From assembly GCA_029237695.1 (NCBI GenBank), contig CM055266.1, positions 5,714,064 to 5,778,063 of the forward strand: a stretch of 64,000 bases of DNA. Direction: 5' to 3'. Source of the stretch: Conchocele bisecta. Its lineage: Eukaryota > Mollusca > Bivalvia > Lucinida > Thyasiridae. Positions within the stretch are counted from its first letter, which is position 1; every line of letters begins with the position of its first letter. The position numbers and the translations under genes were made by a program. The notes beneath the pieces are model-generated. The model saw only the letters and a program-made list of their open reading frames with translations, was not told the DNA's origin and made no database searches. Below are positions 56,175-64,000 of this stretch, one piece after another.

Positions 56175-57189
56175 GCAATCGGGGGCAGCTGGGTGTCAGA
56201 AGGTACCATAAGAAGTTCTTCGCGAACAAAACCGCGAGATGGACCATCAGCCAAATAATAGAGCATGGGCTCATCGGGTTTGGTAATAGAGCGATCCAGA
56301 TGATATACATTCAGAGACCACACGGGATCAGTCGCGCGGCGGCTGCCACCTGCTCTCCCGGTTGATAGAGGTACCGGACGTCAACATCCGATGGAAGCGC
56401 AATCGGCGATTGCTGCTCCTCTAAACCAACGGGTCGCCCGCGCGAGACGGCAGAGGGCTTGCTCGTCACCTTTTTAGCCTTGATGGCATCTACAGGCTTC
56501 CTACCTATCAATCTGGTCACCTCTCCGTTCAGTGCGGAGACCACGGCGGGCAGTCTGGCCACCCACTCGGTCGATCGCGAATGAGGGTCTACAAGTTCTT
56601 TAGCATATAGGTGTCCGAACAGCCTCTCAGCCAGTGTTCGATTGAAGCGCTCCACGATCCCCTGGTCCCGGTGGATGTTGACGCGGCCGCGTCTGATAGA
56701 AACTTTGTGCTTAGACAATAGATGAGAGACCGCGCCCATGAACTCGCGGCCGGGATCGACCTGGAGAAGATTCGGCCATTTGAGAGAACTCCTCTTATAT
56801 ATTCGGGAAAGAGCCTCGGCCACCTCCTTAGACTCTTTAGTGGCCAACGGCTCAGCCCCCTTATAACGACTCGCTACGTCAACGATTGCCAGTGCGTACT
56901 TGTACGTCTTACGACCGACGCGATCGTGAGGGAGAAACAGGAGATCCGCTTGGTGAACTTGGTTCGGCACCGGCACGTCGAATTTCGGGCGCGGAATATT
57001 GTGAGGCGCGGGTAAATAGATCTGCCAGATGGCCTGCTTCTTGAGTCATTCCTTGACAGCGTTTTCTGAAACCTTGGTCGCCGCCGCGATGTTCTTGATG
57101 GCCGCGAGTCCCTTCCAGTAGCCACGTGGGCTATAGTATGTATTCGACAGCTTGCGCGTTAGTTTGGTATTAAGTTTGCGCGTGTTCAT
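56171..57189 (-). pseudogene. Polinton integrase (retroviral type), one stop and one frameshift
   Basis: The minus strand starts at the ATG at 57187-57189 (MNTRKLNTKLTRKLSNTYYS). It has an in-frame TGA at about 57045, then a long open frame with the catalytic triad of the rve fold: D in HQADLLFLPHD, D in LQVDPGREFMG and E in RDQGIVERFNRTLAE. Near 56345 the frame shifts, and the last part (VYHLDRSITKPDEPMLYYL, then GFVREELL) is in the next frame to a stop at 56171-56173. That C-terminal part resembles the beta-barrel/chromo-like tail of Polinton integrases. It overlaps the polymerase stop tail-to-tail by two bases and the upstream gene by about 20 bases. Role: insertion of the element, giving 6-bp target duplications in the family. 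Confidence 0.88.
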
Positions 57190-57559
57190 CGTATGCGAAG
57201 TATTCTAATATATCGGACAATCTCCAACATGCCCTCGCCAGTTCGTCCGGTAACTGCGTCGTTAATAATAAACCTTTGTTGGAAGTACAATCGCGATTGG
57301 TTAAGTTCTTAAGGAACTCGGAGGAATCTAATTCATCCCTCAACTCCCAATCGAGATTGGATGAAGGAGTCCAATCCCCAGTATTGGTGGAGGATTCTAA
57401 CATCCGCTTTGCGAAAAGGGTGTCCACTTTTTCATCCTCGCGCCACGTCTCGAGAGAATCTCGGGCCAGACGAATCATATTCTTTGCACCAGCTATACGA
57501 CGTTTTTGGGCAGTGTAGCCTACATCGATCATAGCGTAATAAAGTTCGTCAACTAACAT
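57170..57559 (-). CDS. Conserved small Polinton protein, function unknown
   Basis: 129 residues from ATG at 57559, after an AT-rich leader (TATATATATATTTTTATAAAA). It starts MLVDELYYAMIDVGYTAQKR and continues with a basic/acidic helix-rich segment (RRIAGAKNMIRLARDSLETW). Three of the CCAAT/ATTGG palindromes (57288-57300, 57347-57360, 57371-57387) fall in its middle and encode different peptides. It precedes and overlaps the integrase gene by about 20 bases, suggesting co-expression. I do not recognise a fold. The uninterrupted frame contrasts with the broken integrase. Confidence 0.6.
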   Translation of the reverse strand: MLVDELYYAMIDVGYTAQKRRIAGAKNMIRLARDSLETWREDEKVDTLFAKRMLESSTNTGDWTPSSNLDWELRDELDSSEFLKNLTNRDCTSNKGLLLTTQLPDELARACWRLSDILEYFAYDEHAQT

Positions 57560-57622
57560 CGTTATATATATATATTTTTATAAAAAAAAAAAAAAATTAA
57601 TTAATTATTAATTTTGTAAAAA
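57560..57622. promoter_or_regulatory. AT-rich spacer, probable promoter for the small gene and integrase
   Basis: Contains TATATATATATATTTTTATAAAA followed by A-runs and TTAATTAATTATTAATTTTG. It lies between the stop of the upstream minus-strand gene and the ATG at 57559. Confidence 0.4.
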
Positions 57623-58054
57623 TTAAAATCTAAATTGGATATAGTAGCCGACGAGACCCACCAGACCCATTCCCACGACGATGAACGCGATCTCGCGGTC
57701 TTTTTGGGGCTCTGACGGTACATATAAATCTGAAAGTTGGGGCTCGCGATCCATTGGATCGAGACTTTTGTGCGGATATGCCAGCGCGTACTCGCGGTTG
57801 GCTTCTTCAACGTTCTGAAAAGTTTGCGCGGCGTGATTTTCACGGCGAAGCTCTTCATTGACCCAGTCCAGATGGGCGGTTCGTTTTTTCGACCACGCTT
57901 CCTTTGCGCTATTGAGTTGTTCTACAGCTAAATCGTGACGCTTACGCTCCTCATCCACGTTCGAGCTTTTCATTTTAGAGAATATAAAGTTGCTACCGCT
58001 GAACGCCAATGCGTTTACAAGCGCACCACCTACTATTACTGCGATTGAAGCCAT
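57623..58054 (-). CDS. Small two-membrane-segment Polinton protein, function unknown
   Basis: 143 residues. An N-terminal hydrophobic segment (MASIAVIVGGALVNALAFSG) is followed by a long charged helix (DEERKRHDLAVEQLNSAKEAW...) likely to be a coiled coil, then a second hydrophobic segment at the C-terminus (IAFIVVGMGLVGLVGYYI). It is intact. The ATG at 58054 lies inside the end of the upstream gene (62-bp overlap). The membrane-coil-membrane layout suggests a virion membrane or assembly role, which is inference. Confidence 0.65.
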   Translation of the reverse strand: MASIAVIVGGALVNALAFSGSNFIFSKMKSSNVDEERKRHDLAVEQLNSAKEAWSKKRTAHLDWVNEELRRENHAAQTFQNVEEANREYALAYPHKSLDPMDREPQLSDLYVPSEPQKDREIAFIVVGMGLVGLVGYYIQFRF

Positions 58055-58289
58055 TTATTTCCATATTATTAACTGGTAGAATTCCAGCTTTAACTAGATA
58101 ATCTCGGGTCCAAACTGCGGCCGCTACATCTAAGGTCGCGAGCCCTACGTCTCTCACAGTAAAGTCCAATTTGGGAGCAGATCCTCCTAGGGCCATCTTT
58201 GATAGTCGAGCATACCCGATACTGAAACCCGATATCACCACGGCGTGATAAAGCGCATTCACTAACATTTTACTATCTTGTTCAGCCAT
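57993..58289 (-). CDS. Small hydrophobic Polinton protein, function unknown
   Basis: 98 residues from ATG at 58289 (MAEQDSKMLVNALYHAVVIS). One hydrophobic stretch near the start and a second moderately hydrophobic segment around VGLATLDVAAAVWT are visible. The tail after GILPVNN runs into the next gene by 62 bases and is probably not ancestral, so a small frame change near 58060 is likely. It is conserved in position with its neighbours. No known domain. Confidence 0.5.
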   Translation of the reverse strand: MAEQDSKMLVNALYHAVVISGFSIGYARLSKMALGGSAPKLDFTVRDVGLATLDVAAAVWTRDYLVKAGILPVNNMEINGFNRSNSRWCACKRIGVQR

Positions 58290-58297
58290 TGTTATAA

Positions 58298-58885
58298 TTA
58301 TTGCATATAAAAGGGGTCGCGATCAATGTTTAAATGGGGCGCATCCAAATTCAACATTGTTGATGATTGGTGTTTCGTAACTTTCTTCTGAACACTGGCT
58401 GGTTGTTTTTTCGATAATAGGGGGTATTTCCACACGCACAGTGCACCAACAACTGCCAGACCACCACCAACAACCCAACTCCAATTCATGAATTTGGGTT
58501 CAATCGGATTCGCCCAACTCCAACCCCCAATTCGTGAATTGGGTGACAAATTCTTTGAATTTGGGTGTGCTTCCAATTCGTGAATTGGGGGTGTTGTTGT
58601 ACTCAACTCTGTCTTCAGATGTTTTGTTGTCTCCGTCCCCATCAATTCACTAATTGGCTGCAACCCCAATCTCGATTGGAGTTTAGCCTCTCGAAGCTCG
58701 GCGAGTATTTTATCTTGTTTAACTTTTCGGATGGCAGCCGCCGCCCGCCCAGCTGCCTGTCTTTTGGGATTTTTTATATGCCGTATGTCATCCAGTGGCG
58801 GAGTAACACTCGGGTTCGATTGGGTTGGAGCAATCGGGTTCAACTCCGTCACTCTCGCTGGTGTGTCTTGTGTCATCATTTTCAA
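58298..58885 (-). CDS. Single-pass membrane protein of the Polinton structural block, palindrome-rich
   Basis: 195 residues from about 58879-58885 (MKMMTQD..). The N-terminal half has a basic helix (NPKRQAAGRAAAAIRKVKQD). The middle is a low-complexity linker containing six or seven CCAAT/ATTGG palindromes (58491-58679), giving peptides such as PPIHELE and NSRIGG. A membrane segment (WSWVVGGGLAVVGALCVW) lies near residue 145. The frame is intact despite the palindromes. The start is preceded by AATTTTGAAA, as at another gene of the element. Function unknown; the layout fits a minor virion or membrane protein. Confidence 0.55.
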   Translation of the reverse strand: MKMMTQDTPARVTELNPIAPTQSNPSVTPPLDDIRHIKNPKRQAAGRAAAAIRKVKQDKILAELREAKLQSRLGLQPISELMGTETTKHLKTELSTTTPPIHELEAHPNSKNLSPNSRIGGWSWANPIEPKFMNWSWVVGGGLAVVGALCVWKYPLLSKKQPASVQKKVTKHQSSTMLNLDAPHLNIDRDPFYMQ

Positions 58886-59479
58886 AATTATATTTTGTAT
58901 TAGAGCTTATAGTTCGTGGGCATATATGTCCAAATTGACAGTGTTTACCCGTGGTCAACGCGGTTGTCAGCGGAGCTAAGTACATTCCAAACTTGTGATA
59001 AATTGAGCAGCAGGCTGTTCTAAGAGTGTGACCTATAAAAGGGTCAGTCTCTAGATCGTCAATCAACCCCGCGGTGTTTGGTATAGGGATTTTGAAAGTA
59101 TACTAACGGCGGTTGCGTACAAATGAATAGCCGCCGATCCGAGAGTTTTTGTCATCTCCGCACCTAACCTAGATTCGTATCGCGCATACATTTTATCGAT
59201 CTCCGCATCTGACATCTTATCCACCTGAAAAACTGAGAGACGCCTACCGAGATAATGCTCCGATTGTCCCCCAGCAACCAGCGCAGCTAGCCGCTCTCGT
59301 CGCGCCGCATTTTCATTTTCATTCGGAGTCGTTGCACTCAACCCAATACCAACCGCCGTTGGAGTTGAACTACAATTCGTGAATTCCGATTGCTCTGTCG
59401 GATAATTATCTTTCAGGATGTTAGCAGTCGGAATTGAGGTTTTTTCTATTAGCTGATCGAGAAGTTCGTCGCAGTTCAT
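58788..59479 (-). pseudogene. Conserved Polinton protein of about 230 residues, one frameshift
   Basis: It starts at ATG 59477-59479 (MNCDELLDQLIEKTSIPTAN). The first part reaches MYARYESRLGAEMTKTLGSA and SLYQTPRG, and then a frameshift in GGGGTTGATTG (about 59065-59080) moves to a second frame (LIDDLETDPFIGHTL...HKFGMYLAPLTTALTTGKHC, then HC/CP residues suggesting a metal site). I treat these as one broken gene because the second frame continues where the first stops. It overlaps the start of the next gene. Sequence 59480-59644 upstream can be read as a hydrophobic peptide in the same frame, but the ATG at 59479 has the promoter-like leader. Function unknown. Confidence 0.55.
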
Positions 59480-59762
59480 TTTTCTTAAAATTAATTTAAC
59501 TATTCTAACAAGTCTCATCACTTTAACATATTTATTTCTTAATTTTTTCAAAATTATTAAAATAATAAAAGCGCACCACCCGATACTTATGATCACCATT
59601 ATGCTCGCAACAAAGCTCGCAGCGGAGCACCAAATTGTTAACATTGTTAACCATTGTTCAGCATTTGGTCAACATTTGTTAAGCATTTGTTCAGCATTGT
59701 TCAGCATTGTTCAGTAATTGCTAATTAATTTTAAGAAAATTATAAAATTACTTTGTAATAAA
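59480..59762. promoter_or_regulatory. AT-rich spacer with TTGTTCAGCATT short repeats
   Basis: 59640-59715 contains overlapping units of TTGTTCAGCAT(T)/TTGTTAAGCATT/TTGGTCAACAT. The remainder is AT-rich with TTAATTTTAAGAAAATTATAAAATTA. It lies between the ATPase stop and the next minus-strand gene, so it is a likely promoter or a polyadenylation region. Confidence 0.4.
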
Positions 59763-60541
59763 TTAATTGATAACTTCGTAAGCAGTTGGTTGATCAGTCT
59801 TTAGCAAAAGCTTGGCGTGCTTAGTTTCCGAAAGCATCTGTCGAACCTCCAGGCGCTCCTCGCGCGTTGGGATAACGTCATTCTCTCGAAGACAGTCATC
59901 GAATGAGTCTCGGTCCTTGCAGTGAAAGAGGGCGACCCATTTCGTTTGCTCGCGCAGATCCTTGAGGACGGCGTTGTACTTTTGTGTGGATATCCATACG
60001 CTTTGCCTCGCATGGCGGCCAGAAAATGCGAGCTCGGAGAGCATGTCCTTCTTTTTGGTCATCGCCGCCTTGGCTGAGCAATCATCATCACCGTAAGAGG
60101 GTGGGCTCACCCTGGAATGTTTGGTTGGTATAAACCACGCAGCCAATCGTGAAGCCTATCACCGGGGTCAATAACGTATACCTCAGGGTCGGTCCATATC
60201 CACGGGCGCCGCTGATAAGTATCGTTGTGCCGCACAGTGGGACACAGGATCACAATATGACGAAAGGCATCGCGGTAGGAGCCCTCGAGCAAGTCTAGGA
60301 TGAAAACCGTTTTTCCACATCCTGTCTGCCCACATATTATGGCAGAGTGGGCATCTCCAATCGTGAATTGGTATTGATTGCTAATTAATTCCTTAGAATT
60401 ATTAATTAATTCTTTAGAATTATCAAATTTATTAATTAATAAATCGTTAGATGATTTCTTAATTTTTTCAAAATTATGTATTAATAAATCGTTAGATGAT
60501 TTTTTTATTAAATCAGTAGAGTGCTGAGACGTATCGACCAT
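59763..60541 (-). pseudogene. Polinton packaging ATPase (FtsK/HerA-A32 type), frameshifted
   Basis: From ATG at 60539-60541 the minus strand reads a repetitive N-terminus (two KKSSNDLLI units, two NSKELI units), then the P-loop GQTGCGKT (about 60320). It continues to PNIPG and loses frame near 60105. The second frame (60146-59763) carries an acidic Walker-B-like GDDDCS, KKKDMLSELAFSGRHARQSVW, and a sensor-like STQKYNAVLKDLREQTKW segment. Role in the family: pumping genome into capsids. It overlaps the major capsid gene end by 29 bases. One palindrome (60357-60371) sits between the repetitive N-terminus and the P-loop. Confidence 0.85.
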
Positions 60542-61815
60542 CTTCGATGTTGAGTTGTGCGTCTGTAATTATATATAAGTACACGTTCAATGGCCCGGCT
60601 CCGTCCGCCTCTTTGGTTATCTGGATCGTTACACCCTCGCTAGCGTTCTCAACTTGGCGTCCGCTGCCGTGCATTTGGTCGTCGTCGCTGGCTCGCATGT
60701 CTAGCCATAACGCGTATTTGGTATTCAGGAACTCCGCGAGAGAGACGGCCGAGAGATGCAGGTCTTTGGCAACTGCTGCAACCTCCGGAGAGCGCTTAGA
60801 GCCGGCAGCAAACTGCTTTCTTACTTCGTCCCACTGCTGGTGCGCGCGAAGACCCGCGCTGTAGAGTTGATTGGTACTCCCTCAATCGTCTCTTACCTTC
60901 GTGATTTTGGGGGTTATTAGAATCTGTCGGTTTTTCTAAGCACCGAGCGCTAACCGAGCCTCCTCGAACAGCATCAGTATACCCTTTCATCCAGCGGGGG
61001 GCGGGTTACGTTGACGTTAATATTCCCCACAATGTGTCGCTTTTGTCTTTCGTCATCTTGCGATGGCGAAGAACTCGGTCGTAAAGTATGGCAACGCGCC
61101 CGGCGTACTGGGTTCTGATCAATCGCGCGAGTTCGGGCATCGTGACCATGTCGTACTCCAGGGAAACATTATCGATCGTATACGTCGATAACTGGTCGGT
61201 GGCTATGAGAACTCGTCCGTAGTCGTTGAACGTTAGTTCGTATTCGAGGCGGTCAGCCAAAGCACTCTGATAGTAGGGCATGTGACTCTCCAGCAACTCA
61301 AAGTCGTGCGTGATGTAGAAGCGGTTGCCGTAAGCGCCCGCGACTGCGTTGTCGCTCGCGTTGCCATCTACCTTGTTACCAGCCCCGATTCTAAGTTTGG
61401 TTACGTTCTTATTTTTGCTGGTGTCAATACCCTGATAGACGGCGTTTTCGCGCTCTTGCACCGTCTTTCATAGGTCCTGATAACAATGGTAGACATCGCT
61501 GTCATCGATCGACATCACCTCATTACCAGAAATCTTTATCATAGTCTTCTTGACTATGGCGCGACCCAGGTTCTGAACGACGGTTCGGTCCGCGTCCGTC
61601 GACGTTAGCGAAATAGTGAAAGCGAGGCGAACAGTACCCGGCACAATGACGTCGTGAGTTCCGAGGTTGGGGAAGCGGACTAAGAGCTGCTGGTTCTGGT
61701 CGATCGTCGATGGGTTGTTCGTAATAACGACACTCTGTCTCACGCCTTTTGCCCCGAGGGGCTCACGCAGTCTGCGGTATGGATTGAGTTTGCGACCGTA
61801 TTGACTCGAAGACAT
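60513..61815 (-). pseudogene. Polinton major capsid protein (double jelly roll), several frameshifts
   Basis: It starts at ATG 61813-61815 (MSSSQYGRKLNPYRRLREPL). Pieces: 61815-61468 (VVITNNPSTIDQNQQLLVRF; VPGTVRLAFTISL), 61461-61006 (GNRFYITHDFELLE; RLEYELTFNDYGRVLIATDQ), two or three short shifted segments between about 61020 and 60850, and 60850-60513 (WLDMRASDDDQMHGSGRQVE; NVYLYIITDAQLNIEDG). About 430 codons in total fits Polinton capsid proteins, and the pieces are collinear. In the family it forms the icosahedral shell. At least three frame changes prevent expression as assembled. Confidence 0.82.
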
Positions 61816-61891
61816 AATTAATTTTATTGAAACTATTAAACCCGTATGGTTTTGTCTTTAATACATAATTAATAATTTTGAAAAAAATAAA
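61816..61891. promoter_or_regulatory. Divergent promoter between the capsid gene and the 437-residue gene
   Basis: A 76-bp AT-rich spacer: AATTAATTTTATTG next to the capsid ATG, and TACATAATTAATAATTTTGAAAAAAATAAA directly before the plus-strand ATG. The AATTTTGAAA element also precedes the gene starting near 58885. Single-base details of initiation cannot be read. Confidence 0.5.
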
Positions 61892-63205
61892 ATGGATGAT
61901 TACGATATTAACATGGATGAAATCGGCAGAGAAGAGTACTACGATGATTATAACGATTACGTCGATGATGATAACGAAACGCCCTTCATAGAGACTCCAG
62001 TTCCAATCCAATCGCAATTGGGGGAAATAGGTGGCGCTACCAGCAGCGTTGGTCAAAGTCAGGAATTACTTGAGGGAGCTGTAAACGACTACTACAACAA
62101 TTTGGCAGAAAAAGATCTGGTCCCATCTGTCGGTCGAGAATACTCCAAGTTTGAATTGGATATGCGTGGTAGGTTGCGACTGAAAGCATCAGATAACCCG
62201 ATCGTCAACATGAAGACCGGAAAACCCCTAGCAATGGGCACCATTGCTGGAAAACGGGGCGGTGGCGAAATCATAGGGAACGAACTAGGATTTCCAGATT
62301 GGAAGCGTGGTAAACCAATTATGCCGGCCCGCGCTGTAGCGGCCCTACATTCTACCGACGAAACGATGGCGAAGACGGCCGCCGCGATAGAAACGGTCGA
62401 GCTCAGCGAGGTCCCTCAAATAGCCACCGACGTTATTAACACGATGGAGACCACGTTCAGCGTCCAATCACAATTGGGGAAAATACTCAACGATGACCCA
62501 CCGTTACCTCTTCGCGAACTCCGTGGACTCGATAAGGCTCTACAAACGGTCCGGGGCGAACTGGTCCTTAACCTCTCCAAACTCACGGCGCTGGATGAAC
62601 ATATCGCGCTTGAAGAAAGAAAACTGGAGGAAGCCGGTGATGATAGAGAATCTACCGAGCGGATCGCCGAACGACTGCGGTCTTTGCGGGACGAAAGAGA
62701 AGCTCGCTTGGAGGCCGCCTCGGCTAATCGTGAGGCTCTCCGCACACAAATAAGTCGGATCCGCGAAACAATATCAAGGGTTCTGCACGAGGACACGACA
62801 CTCGGTGAGCGTCTTCGCACTCTGTTCAGAGAGCAGGGCGTCACGATAGCAATCATCCTCGCAGCTGTCGGCATGACTATATCAACCATAGTTCTAGCTT
62901 TCACTGGTGGTGCGGCGCCACCACCCGCGCCACCACCAGCACCCGCGCCATCCGGTGGAGCCAAGGAGTGGGTAAAAAAACCACTAAAAGCCCTCGCCAA
63001 TCTTGTAGCTAAATTAGCTGGAAAGGCGGCTGCCGCACTACCTGGAATGATCGGAAGTATCGTTTCTTACTTGTTATCTATATTATCAAAAACGGTCGGA
63101 TGGCTCGCCAATAATACTTGGGCTTTAATCGTGGCAATCGCCGGTCTCCTACTATTCTCTGCCACCAATCAAGATTGGAAGTTCCTACAACCAAAGCGCG
63201 AGTAG
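61892..63205 (+). CDS. 437-residue coiled-coil membrane protein of the Polinton, intact
   Basis: It opens with an acidic, tyrosine-rich tail (MDDYDINMDEIGREEYYDDY). Conserved segments around KFELDMRGRLRLK and a GGG-rich loop follow. A long charged helix from about residue 205 to 315 (ALDEHIALEERKLEEAGDDR...) should form a coiled coil, then comes a membrane helix (TIAIILAAVGMTISTIVLAF, about 324-343). After that come a PPPAPPPAPAP hinge, and an amphipathic or hydrophobic C-terminal region of about 70 residues with another membrane segment (WALIVAIAGLLLFS). Three palindromes fall in frame (62008-62021, 62464-62477, 63165-63178). It is one of the genes in this element with no frame break over 1.3 kb. 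A role in membrane interaction or as a virion spike/fibre-like protein is inference only. Confidence 0.75.
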   Translation: MDDYDINMDEIGREEYYDDYNDYVDDDNETPFIETPVPIQSQLGEIGGATSSVGQSQELLEGAVNDYYNNLAEKDLVPSVGREYSKFELDMRGRLRLKASDNPIVNMKTGKPLAMGTIAGKRGGGEIIGNELGFPDWKRGKPIMPARAVAALHSTDETMAKTAAAIETVELSEVPQIATDVINTMETTFSVQSQLGKILNDDPPLPLRELRGLDKALQTVRGELVLNLSKLTALDEHIALEERKLEEAGDDRESTERIAERLRSLRDEREARLEAASANREALRTQISRIRETISRVLHEDTTLGERLRTLFREQGVTIAIILAAVGMTISTIVLAFTGGAAPPPAPPPAPAPSGGAKEWVKKPLKALANLVAKLAGKAAAALPGMIGSIVSYLLSILSKTVGWLANNTWALIVAIAGLLLFSATNQDWKFLQPKRE

Positions 63206-63953
63206 TCCTATCGCCACGAAGGCGATGACGAGCCCTAATTTCTCCTCCTCGTGTGTTGTGCTTCCAATTTCACCCAATTTGCGATTGATTGGTGTTTCTC
63301 CAATCGCGATTGGTCTGTTGACGATTGAATTGGGGGAACTCAATTCGTGAATTGTGGGTGTGGGTGAAACAACGGGTTCAAATGAACTTGATGCGGTGGC
63401 CAATTCGTGAATTGGGGGTTTTATGAAATCTTTTTCAAATTTATTTGAATTTACAACTCCGCGCCCGATCATGTTGGGGGTGCGCTTGATCATATCCGTG
63501 TTCACGTTACCGTTGTGGCCGATTTTTTGATTGGCGGTGGCGATTACGATCTGATTATTGTAACCGTCAACCGGGTCGTCTCGTAGTATCATATTGCTCG
63601 GCGCCATATAAAGACCTATTCCAAAGACATAGTCTACTGGAAAAAAATTCTGCAAAACGTCTTGATAATTCTGGATCGCCTTCTCCAGGTCCACCCTAGC
63701 TGAGATGGCTTCCTCTACAAGTGCCAAGAATTGTTTTTGTGCATCAAACGCTGTTCCCGTGCCCAGTATAGAACTGCGAGTTTGCTTCTGTGCGCCGAGG
63801 ATGGCCCAGACGTACGTGCGAATGGAGTCGTTGACGCGAGTAACCCCGGCCTGCGTGAACCCTAGACCCGTATCTAACATAAATGTACCCACGCGTTCTG
63901 AACCTCAGCAGCCTGCTGTATGTAATCGACGTGAGCCGTTTCGGAGGTAACAT
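63185..63953 (-). pseudogene. Membrane-anchored structural-block protein, frameshifted near its start
   Basis: The main frame (63892-63185, about 235 codons) includes RTYVWAILGAQKQTRSSI, DYVFGIGLYMAPSNMI, a linker with five CCAAT/ATTGG-type palindromes (63263-63415) and a C-terminal membrane segment (LGLVIAFVAIGLLALWL). Upstream, minus-strand sequence to about 63953 encodes a helix in another frame (SETAHVDYIQQAAEVQNAW) that should precede it, so a frame change lies near 63890. It overlaps the 437-residue gene tail-to-tail by 21 bases. It may be a minor capsid or penton-associated protein; I see no diagnostic motif. Confidence 0.55.
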
Positions 63954-64000
63954 TTTACAAGAAAAAAAACACGCCGCAGTGCCGACCTCCAGACACTTCC

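Larger units (their letters stand above)
57288..63415. repeat. Dispersed palindrome family CCAAT-n-ATTGG inside the Polinton
   Basis: Strict copies (arms CCAAT and ATTGG): 57347-57360, 57371-57387, 58527-58542, 58573-58588, 58666-58679, 60357-60371, 62008-62021, 62464-62477, 63165-63178, 63300-63313, 63400-63415, plus one at 51727-51741. Relaxed copies: 57288-57300, 58491-58507, 58547-58564, 58642-58657, 59373-59387, 62145-62159, 63341-63354. Two main forms are CCAATTCGTGAATTGG (16 bp) and CCAATCnCGATTGG (14 bp). They lie on both coding strands and in several reading frames. Confidence 0.8.
51527..64000. mobile_element. Polinton/Maverick (adintovirus-like) integrated DNA virus, right end outside the window
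   Basis: The set DNA polymerase B, retroviral-type integrase, packaging ATPase and double-jelly-roll major capsid protein in one 12 kb block is diagnostic of Polintons. Orientation is modular: zinc finger (minus), polymerase (plus), then a minus-strand block from integrase to major capsid, a divergent promoter, one plus gene and a last minus gene. Genes are tightly packed with short AT-rich spacers and small overlaps, unlike the host flank. Many replication and capsid genes carry frameshifts or stops, so this copy looks inactive. No adenovirus-type maturation protease was seen inside the window. Confidence 0.92.

Noticed and set aside
59480..59644. A hydrophobic 55-residue N-terminal extension of the gene starting at 59479
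   Set aside because: The region is AT-rich spacer, and the ATG at 59479 has a promoter-like leader; it remains possible but unsupported.
62416..63000. A 194-residue minus-strand gene opposite the 437-residue gene
   Set aside because: Arginine/serine-rich shadow of a long coding frame on the other strand, with no independent support.
51527..64000. An adenovirus-type protease gene within the Polinton
   Set aside because: I looked for a His/Cys protease signature between the capsid and neighbouring genes and found none; it may be absent or lie beyond the window.

Overview
The window looks like nuclear DNA from a marine bivalve mollusc (inference). The reasons are: introns packed with 120-430 bp tandem-repeat elements of the kind described as pearl or non-autonomous Helitron elements in oysters and clams; many MITEs; a broken LINE; and a scaffold gap of exactly 500 N (45003-45502). 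There is no bacterial-style gene organisation over the first 51 kb.

The thread through 1-51 kb is one spliced host gene on the minus strand. Candidate exons at 50854-50935, 35951-36180, 31059-31209, 19026-19176 and 17820-17947 encode, in that order, a ubiquitin-like domain and the start of a scaffold/dimerisation helical region like those of the IKK-related kinases TBK1/IKK-epsilon. Splice phases agree at the 36180/31209 and 31059/19176 joins and are compatible at the 19026/17947 join. The kinase-domain exons would lie beyond 64000. The introns hold nearly everything else. These include tandem-core elements (1-1660, 2764-5843 with a nested copy, 9565-14961 with two nested elements, 22900-29672, 25316-26935, 41738-44629). 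They also include a 5.8 kb LINE with target duplication (23632-29426), a 4.5 kb DNA transposon with about 350-bp inverted ends (36243-40768), a hAT element with an exact 8-bp duplication (42008-43264), a 148-bp satellite in an inverted-repeat-bounded block (31918-35610), and piggyBac-like, hAT-like and TA-target MITEs. A decayed fragment of a protein-primed type DNA polymerase B lies at 45503-46390.

From 51527 to the end is most of a Polinton/Maverick (adintovirus-like) integrated virus. Left to right: a terminal hairpin; a C2H2 zinc-finger coiled-coil gene (minus); DNA polymerase B (plus, broken); retroviral-type integrase (minus, one stop and one frameshift); five small conserved genes (minus), several with membrane segments; a packaging ATPase (minus, frameshifted); a double-jelly-roll major capsid protein (minus, several frameshifts); a divergent AT-rich promoter; an intact 437-residue coiled-coil membrane protein (plus); and a last membrane-anchored gene (minus, frameshifted near its start). 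The right end is outside the window. The left end sits inside another inverted-repeat element whose second copy is at 20265-22397.

The most unusual signal is a family of short palindromes of the form CCAAT-n-ATTGG (about a dozen strict and several relaxed copies). They are concentrated in the structural half of the Polinton, mostly inside reading frames, encode different peptides in different frames, and cluster in linker regions next to membrane segments. I did not see them in the host flanks.
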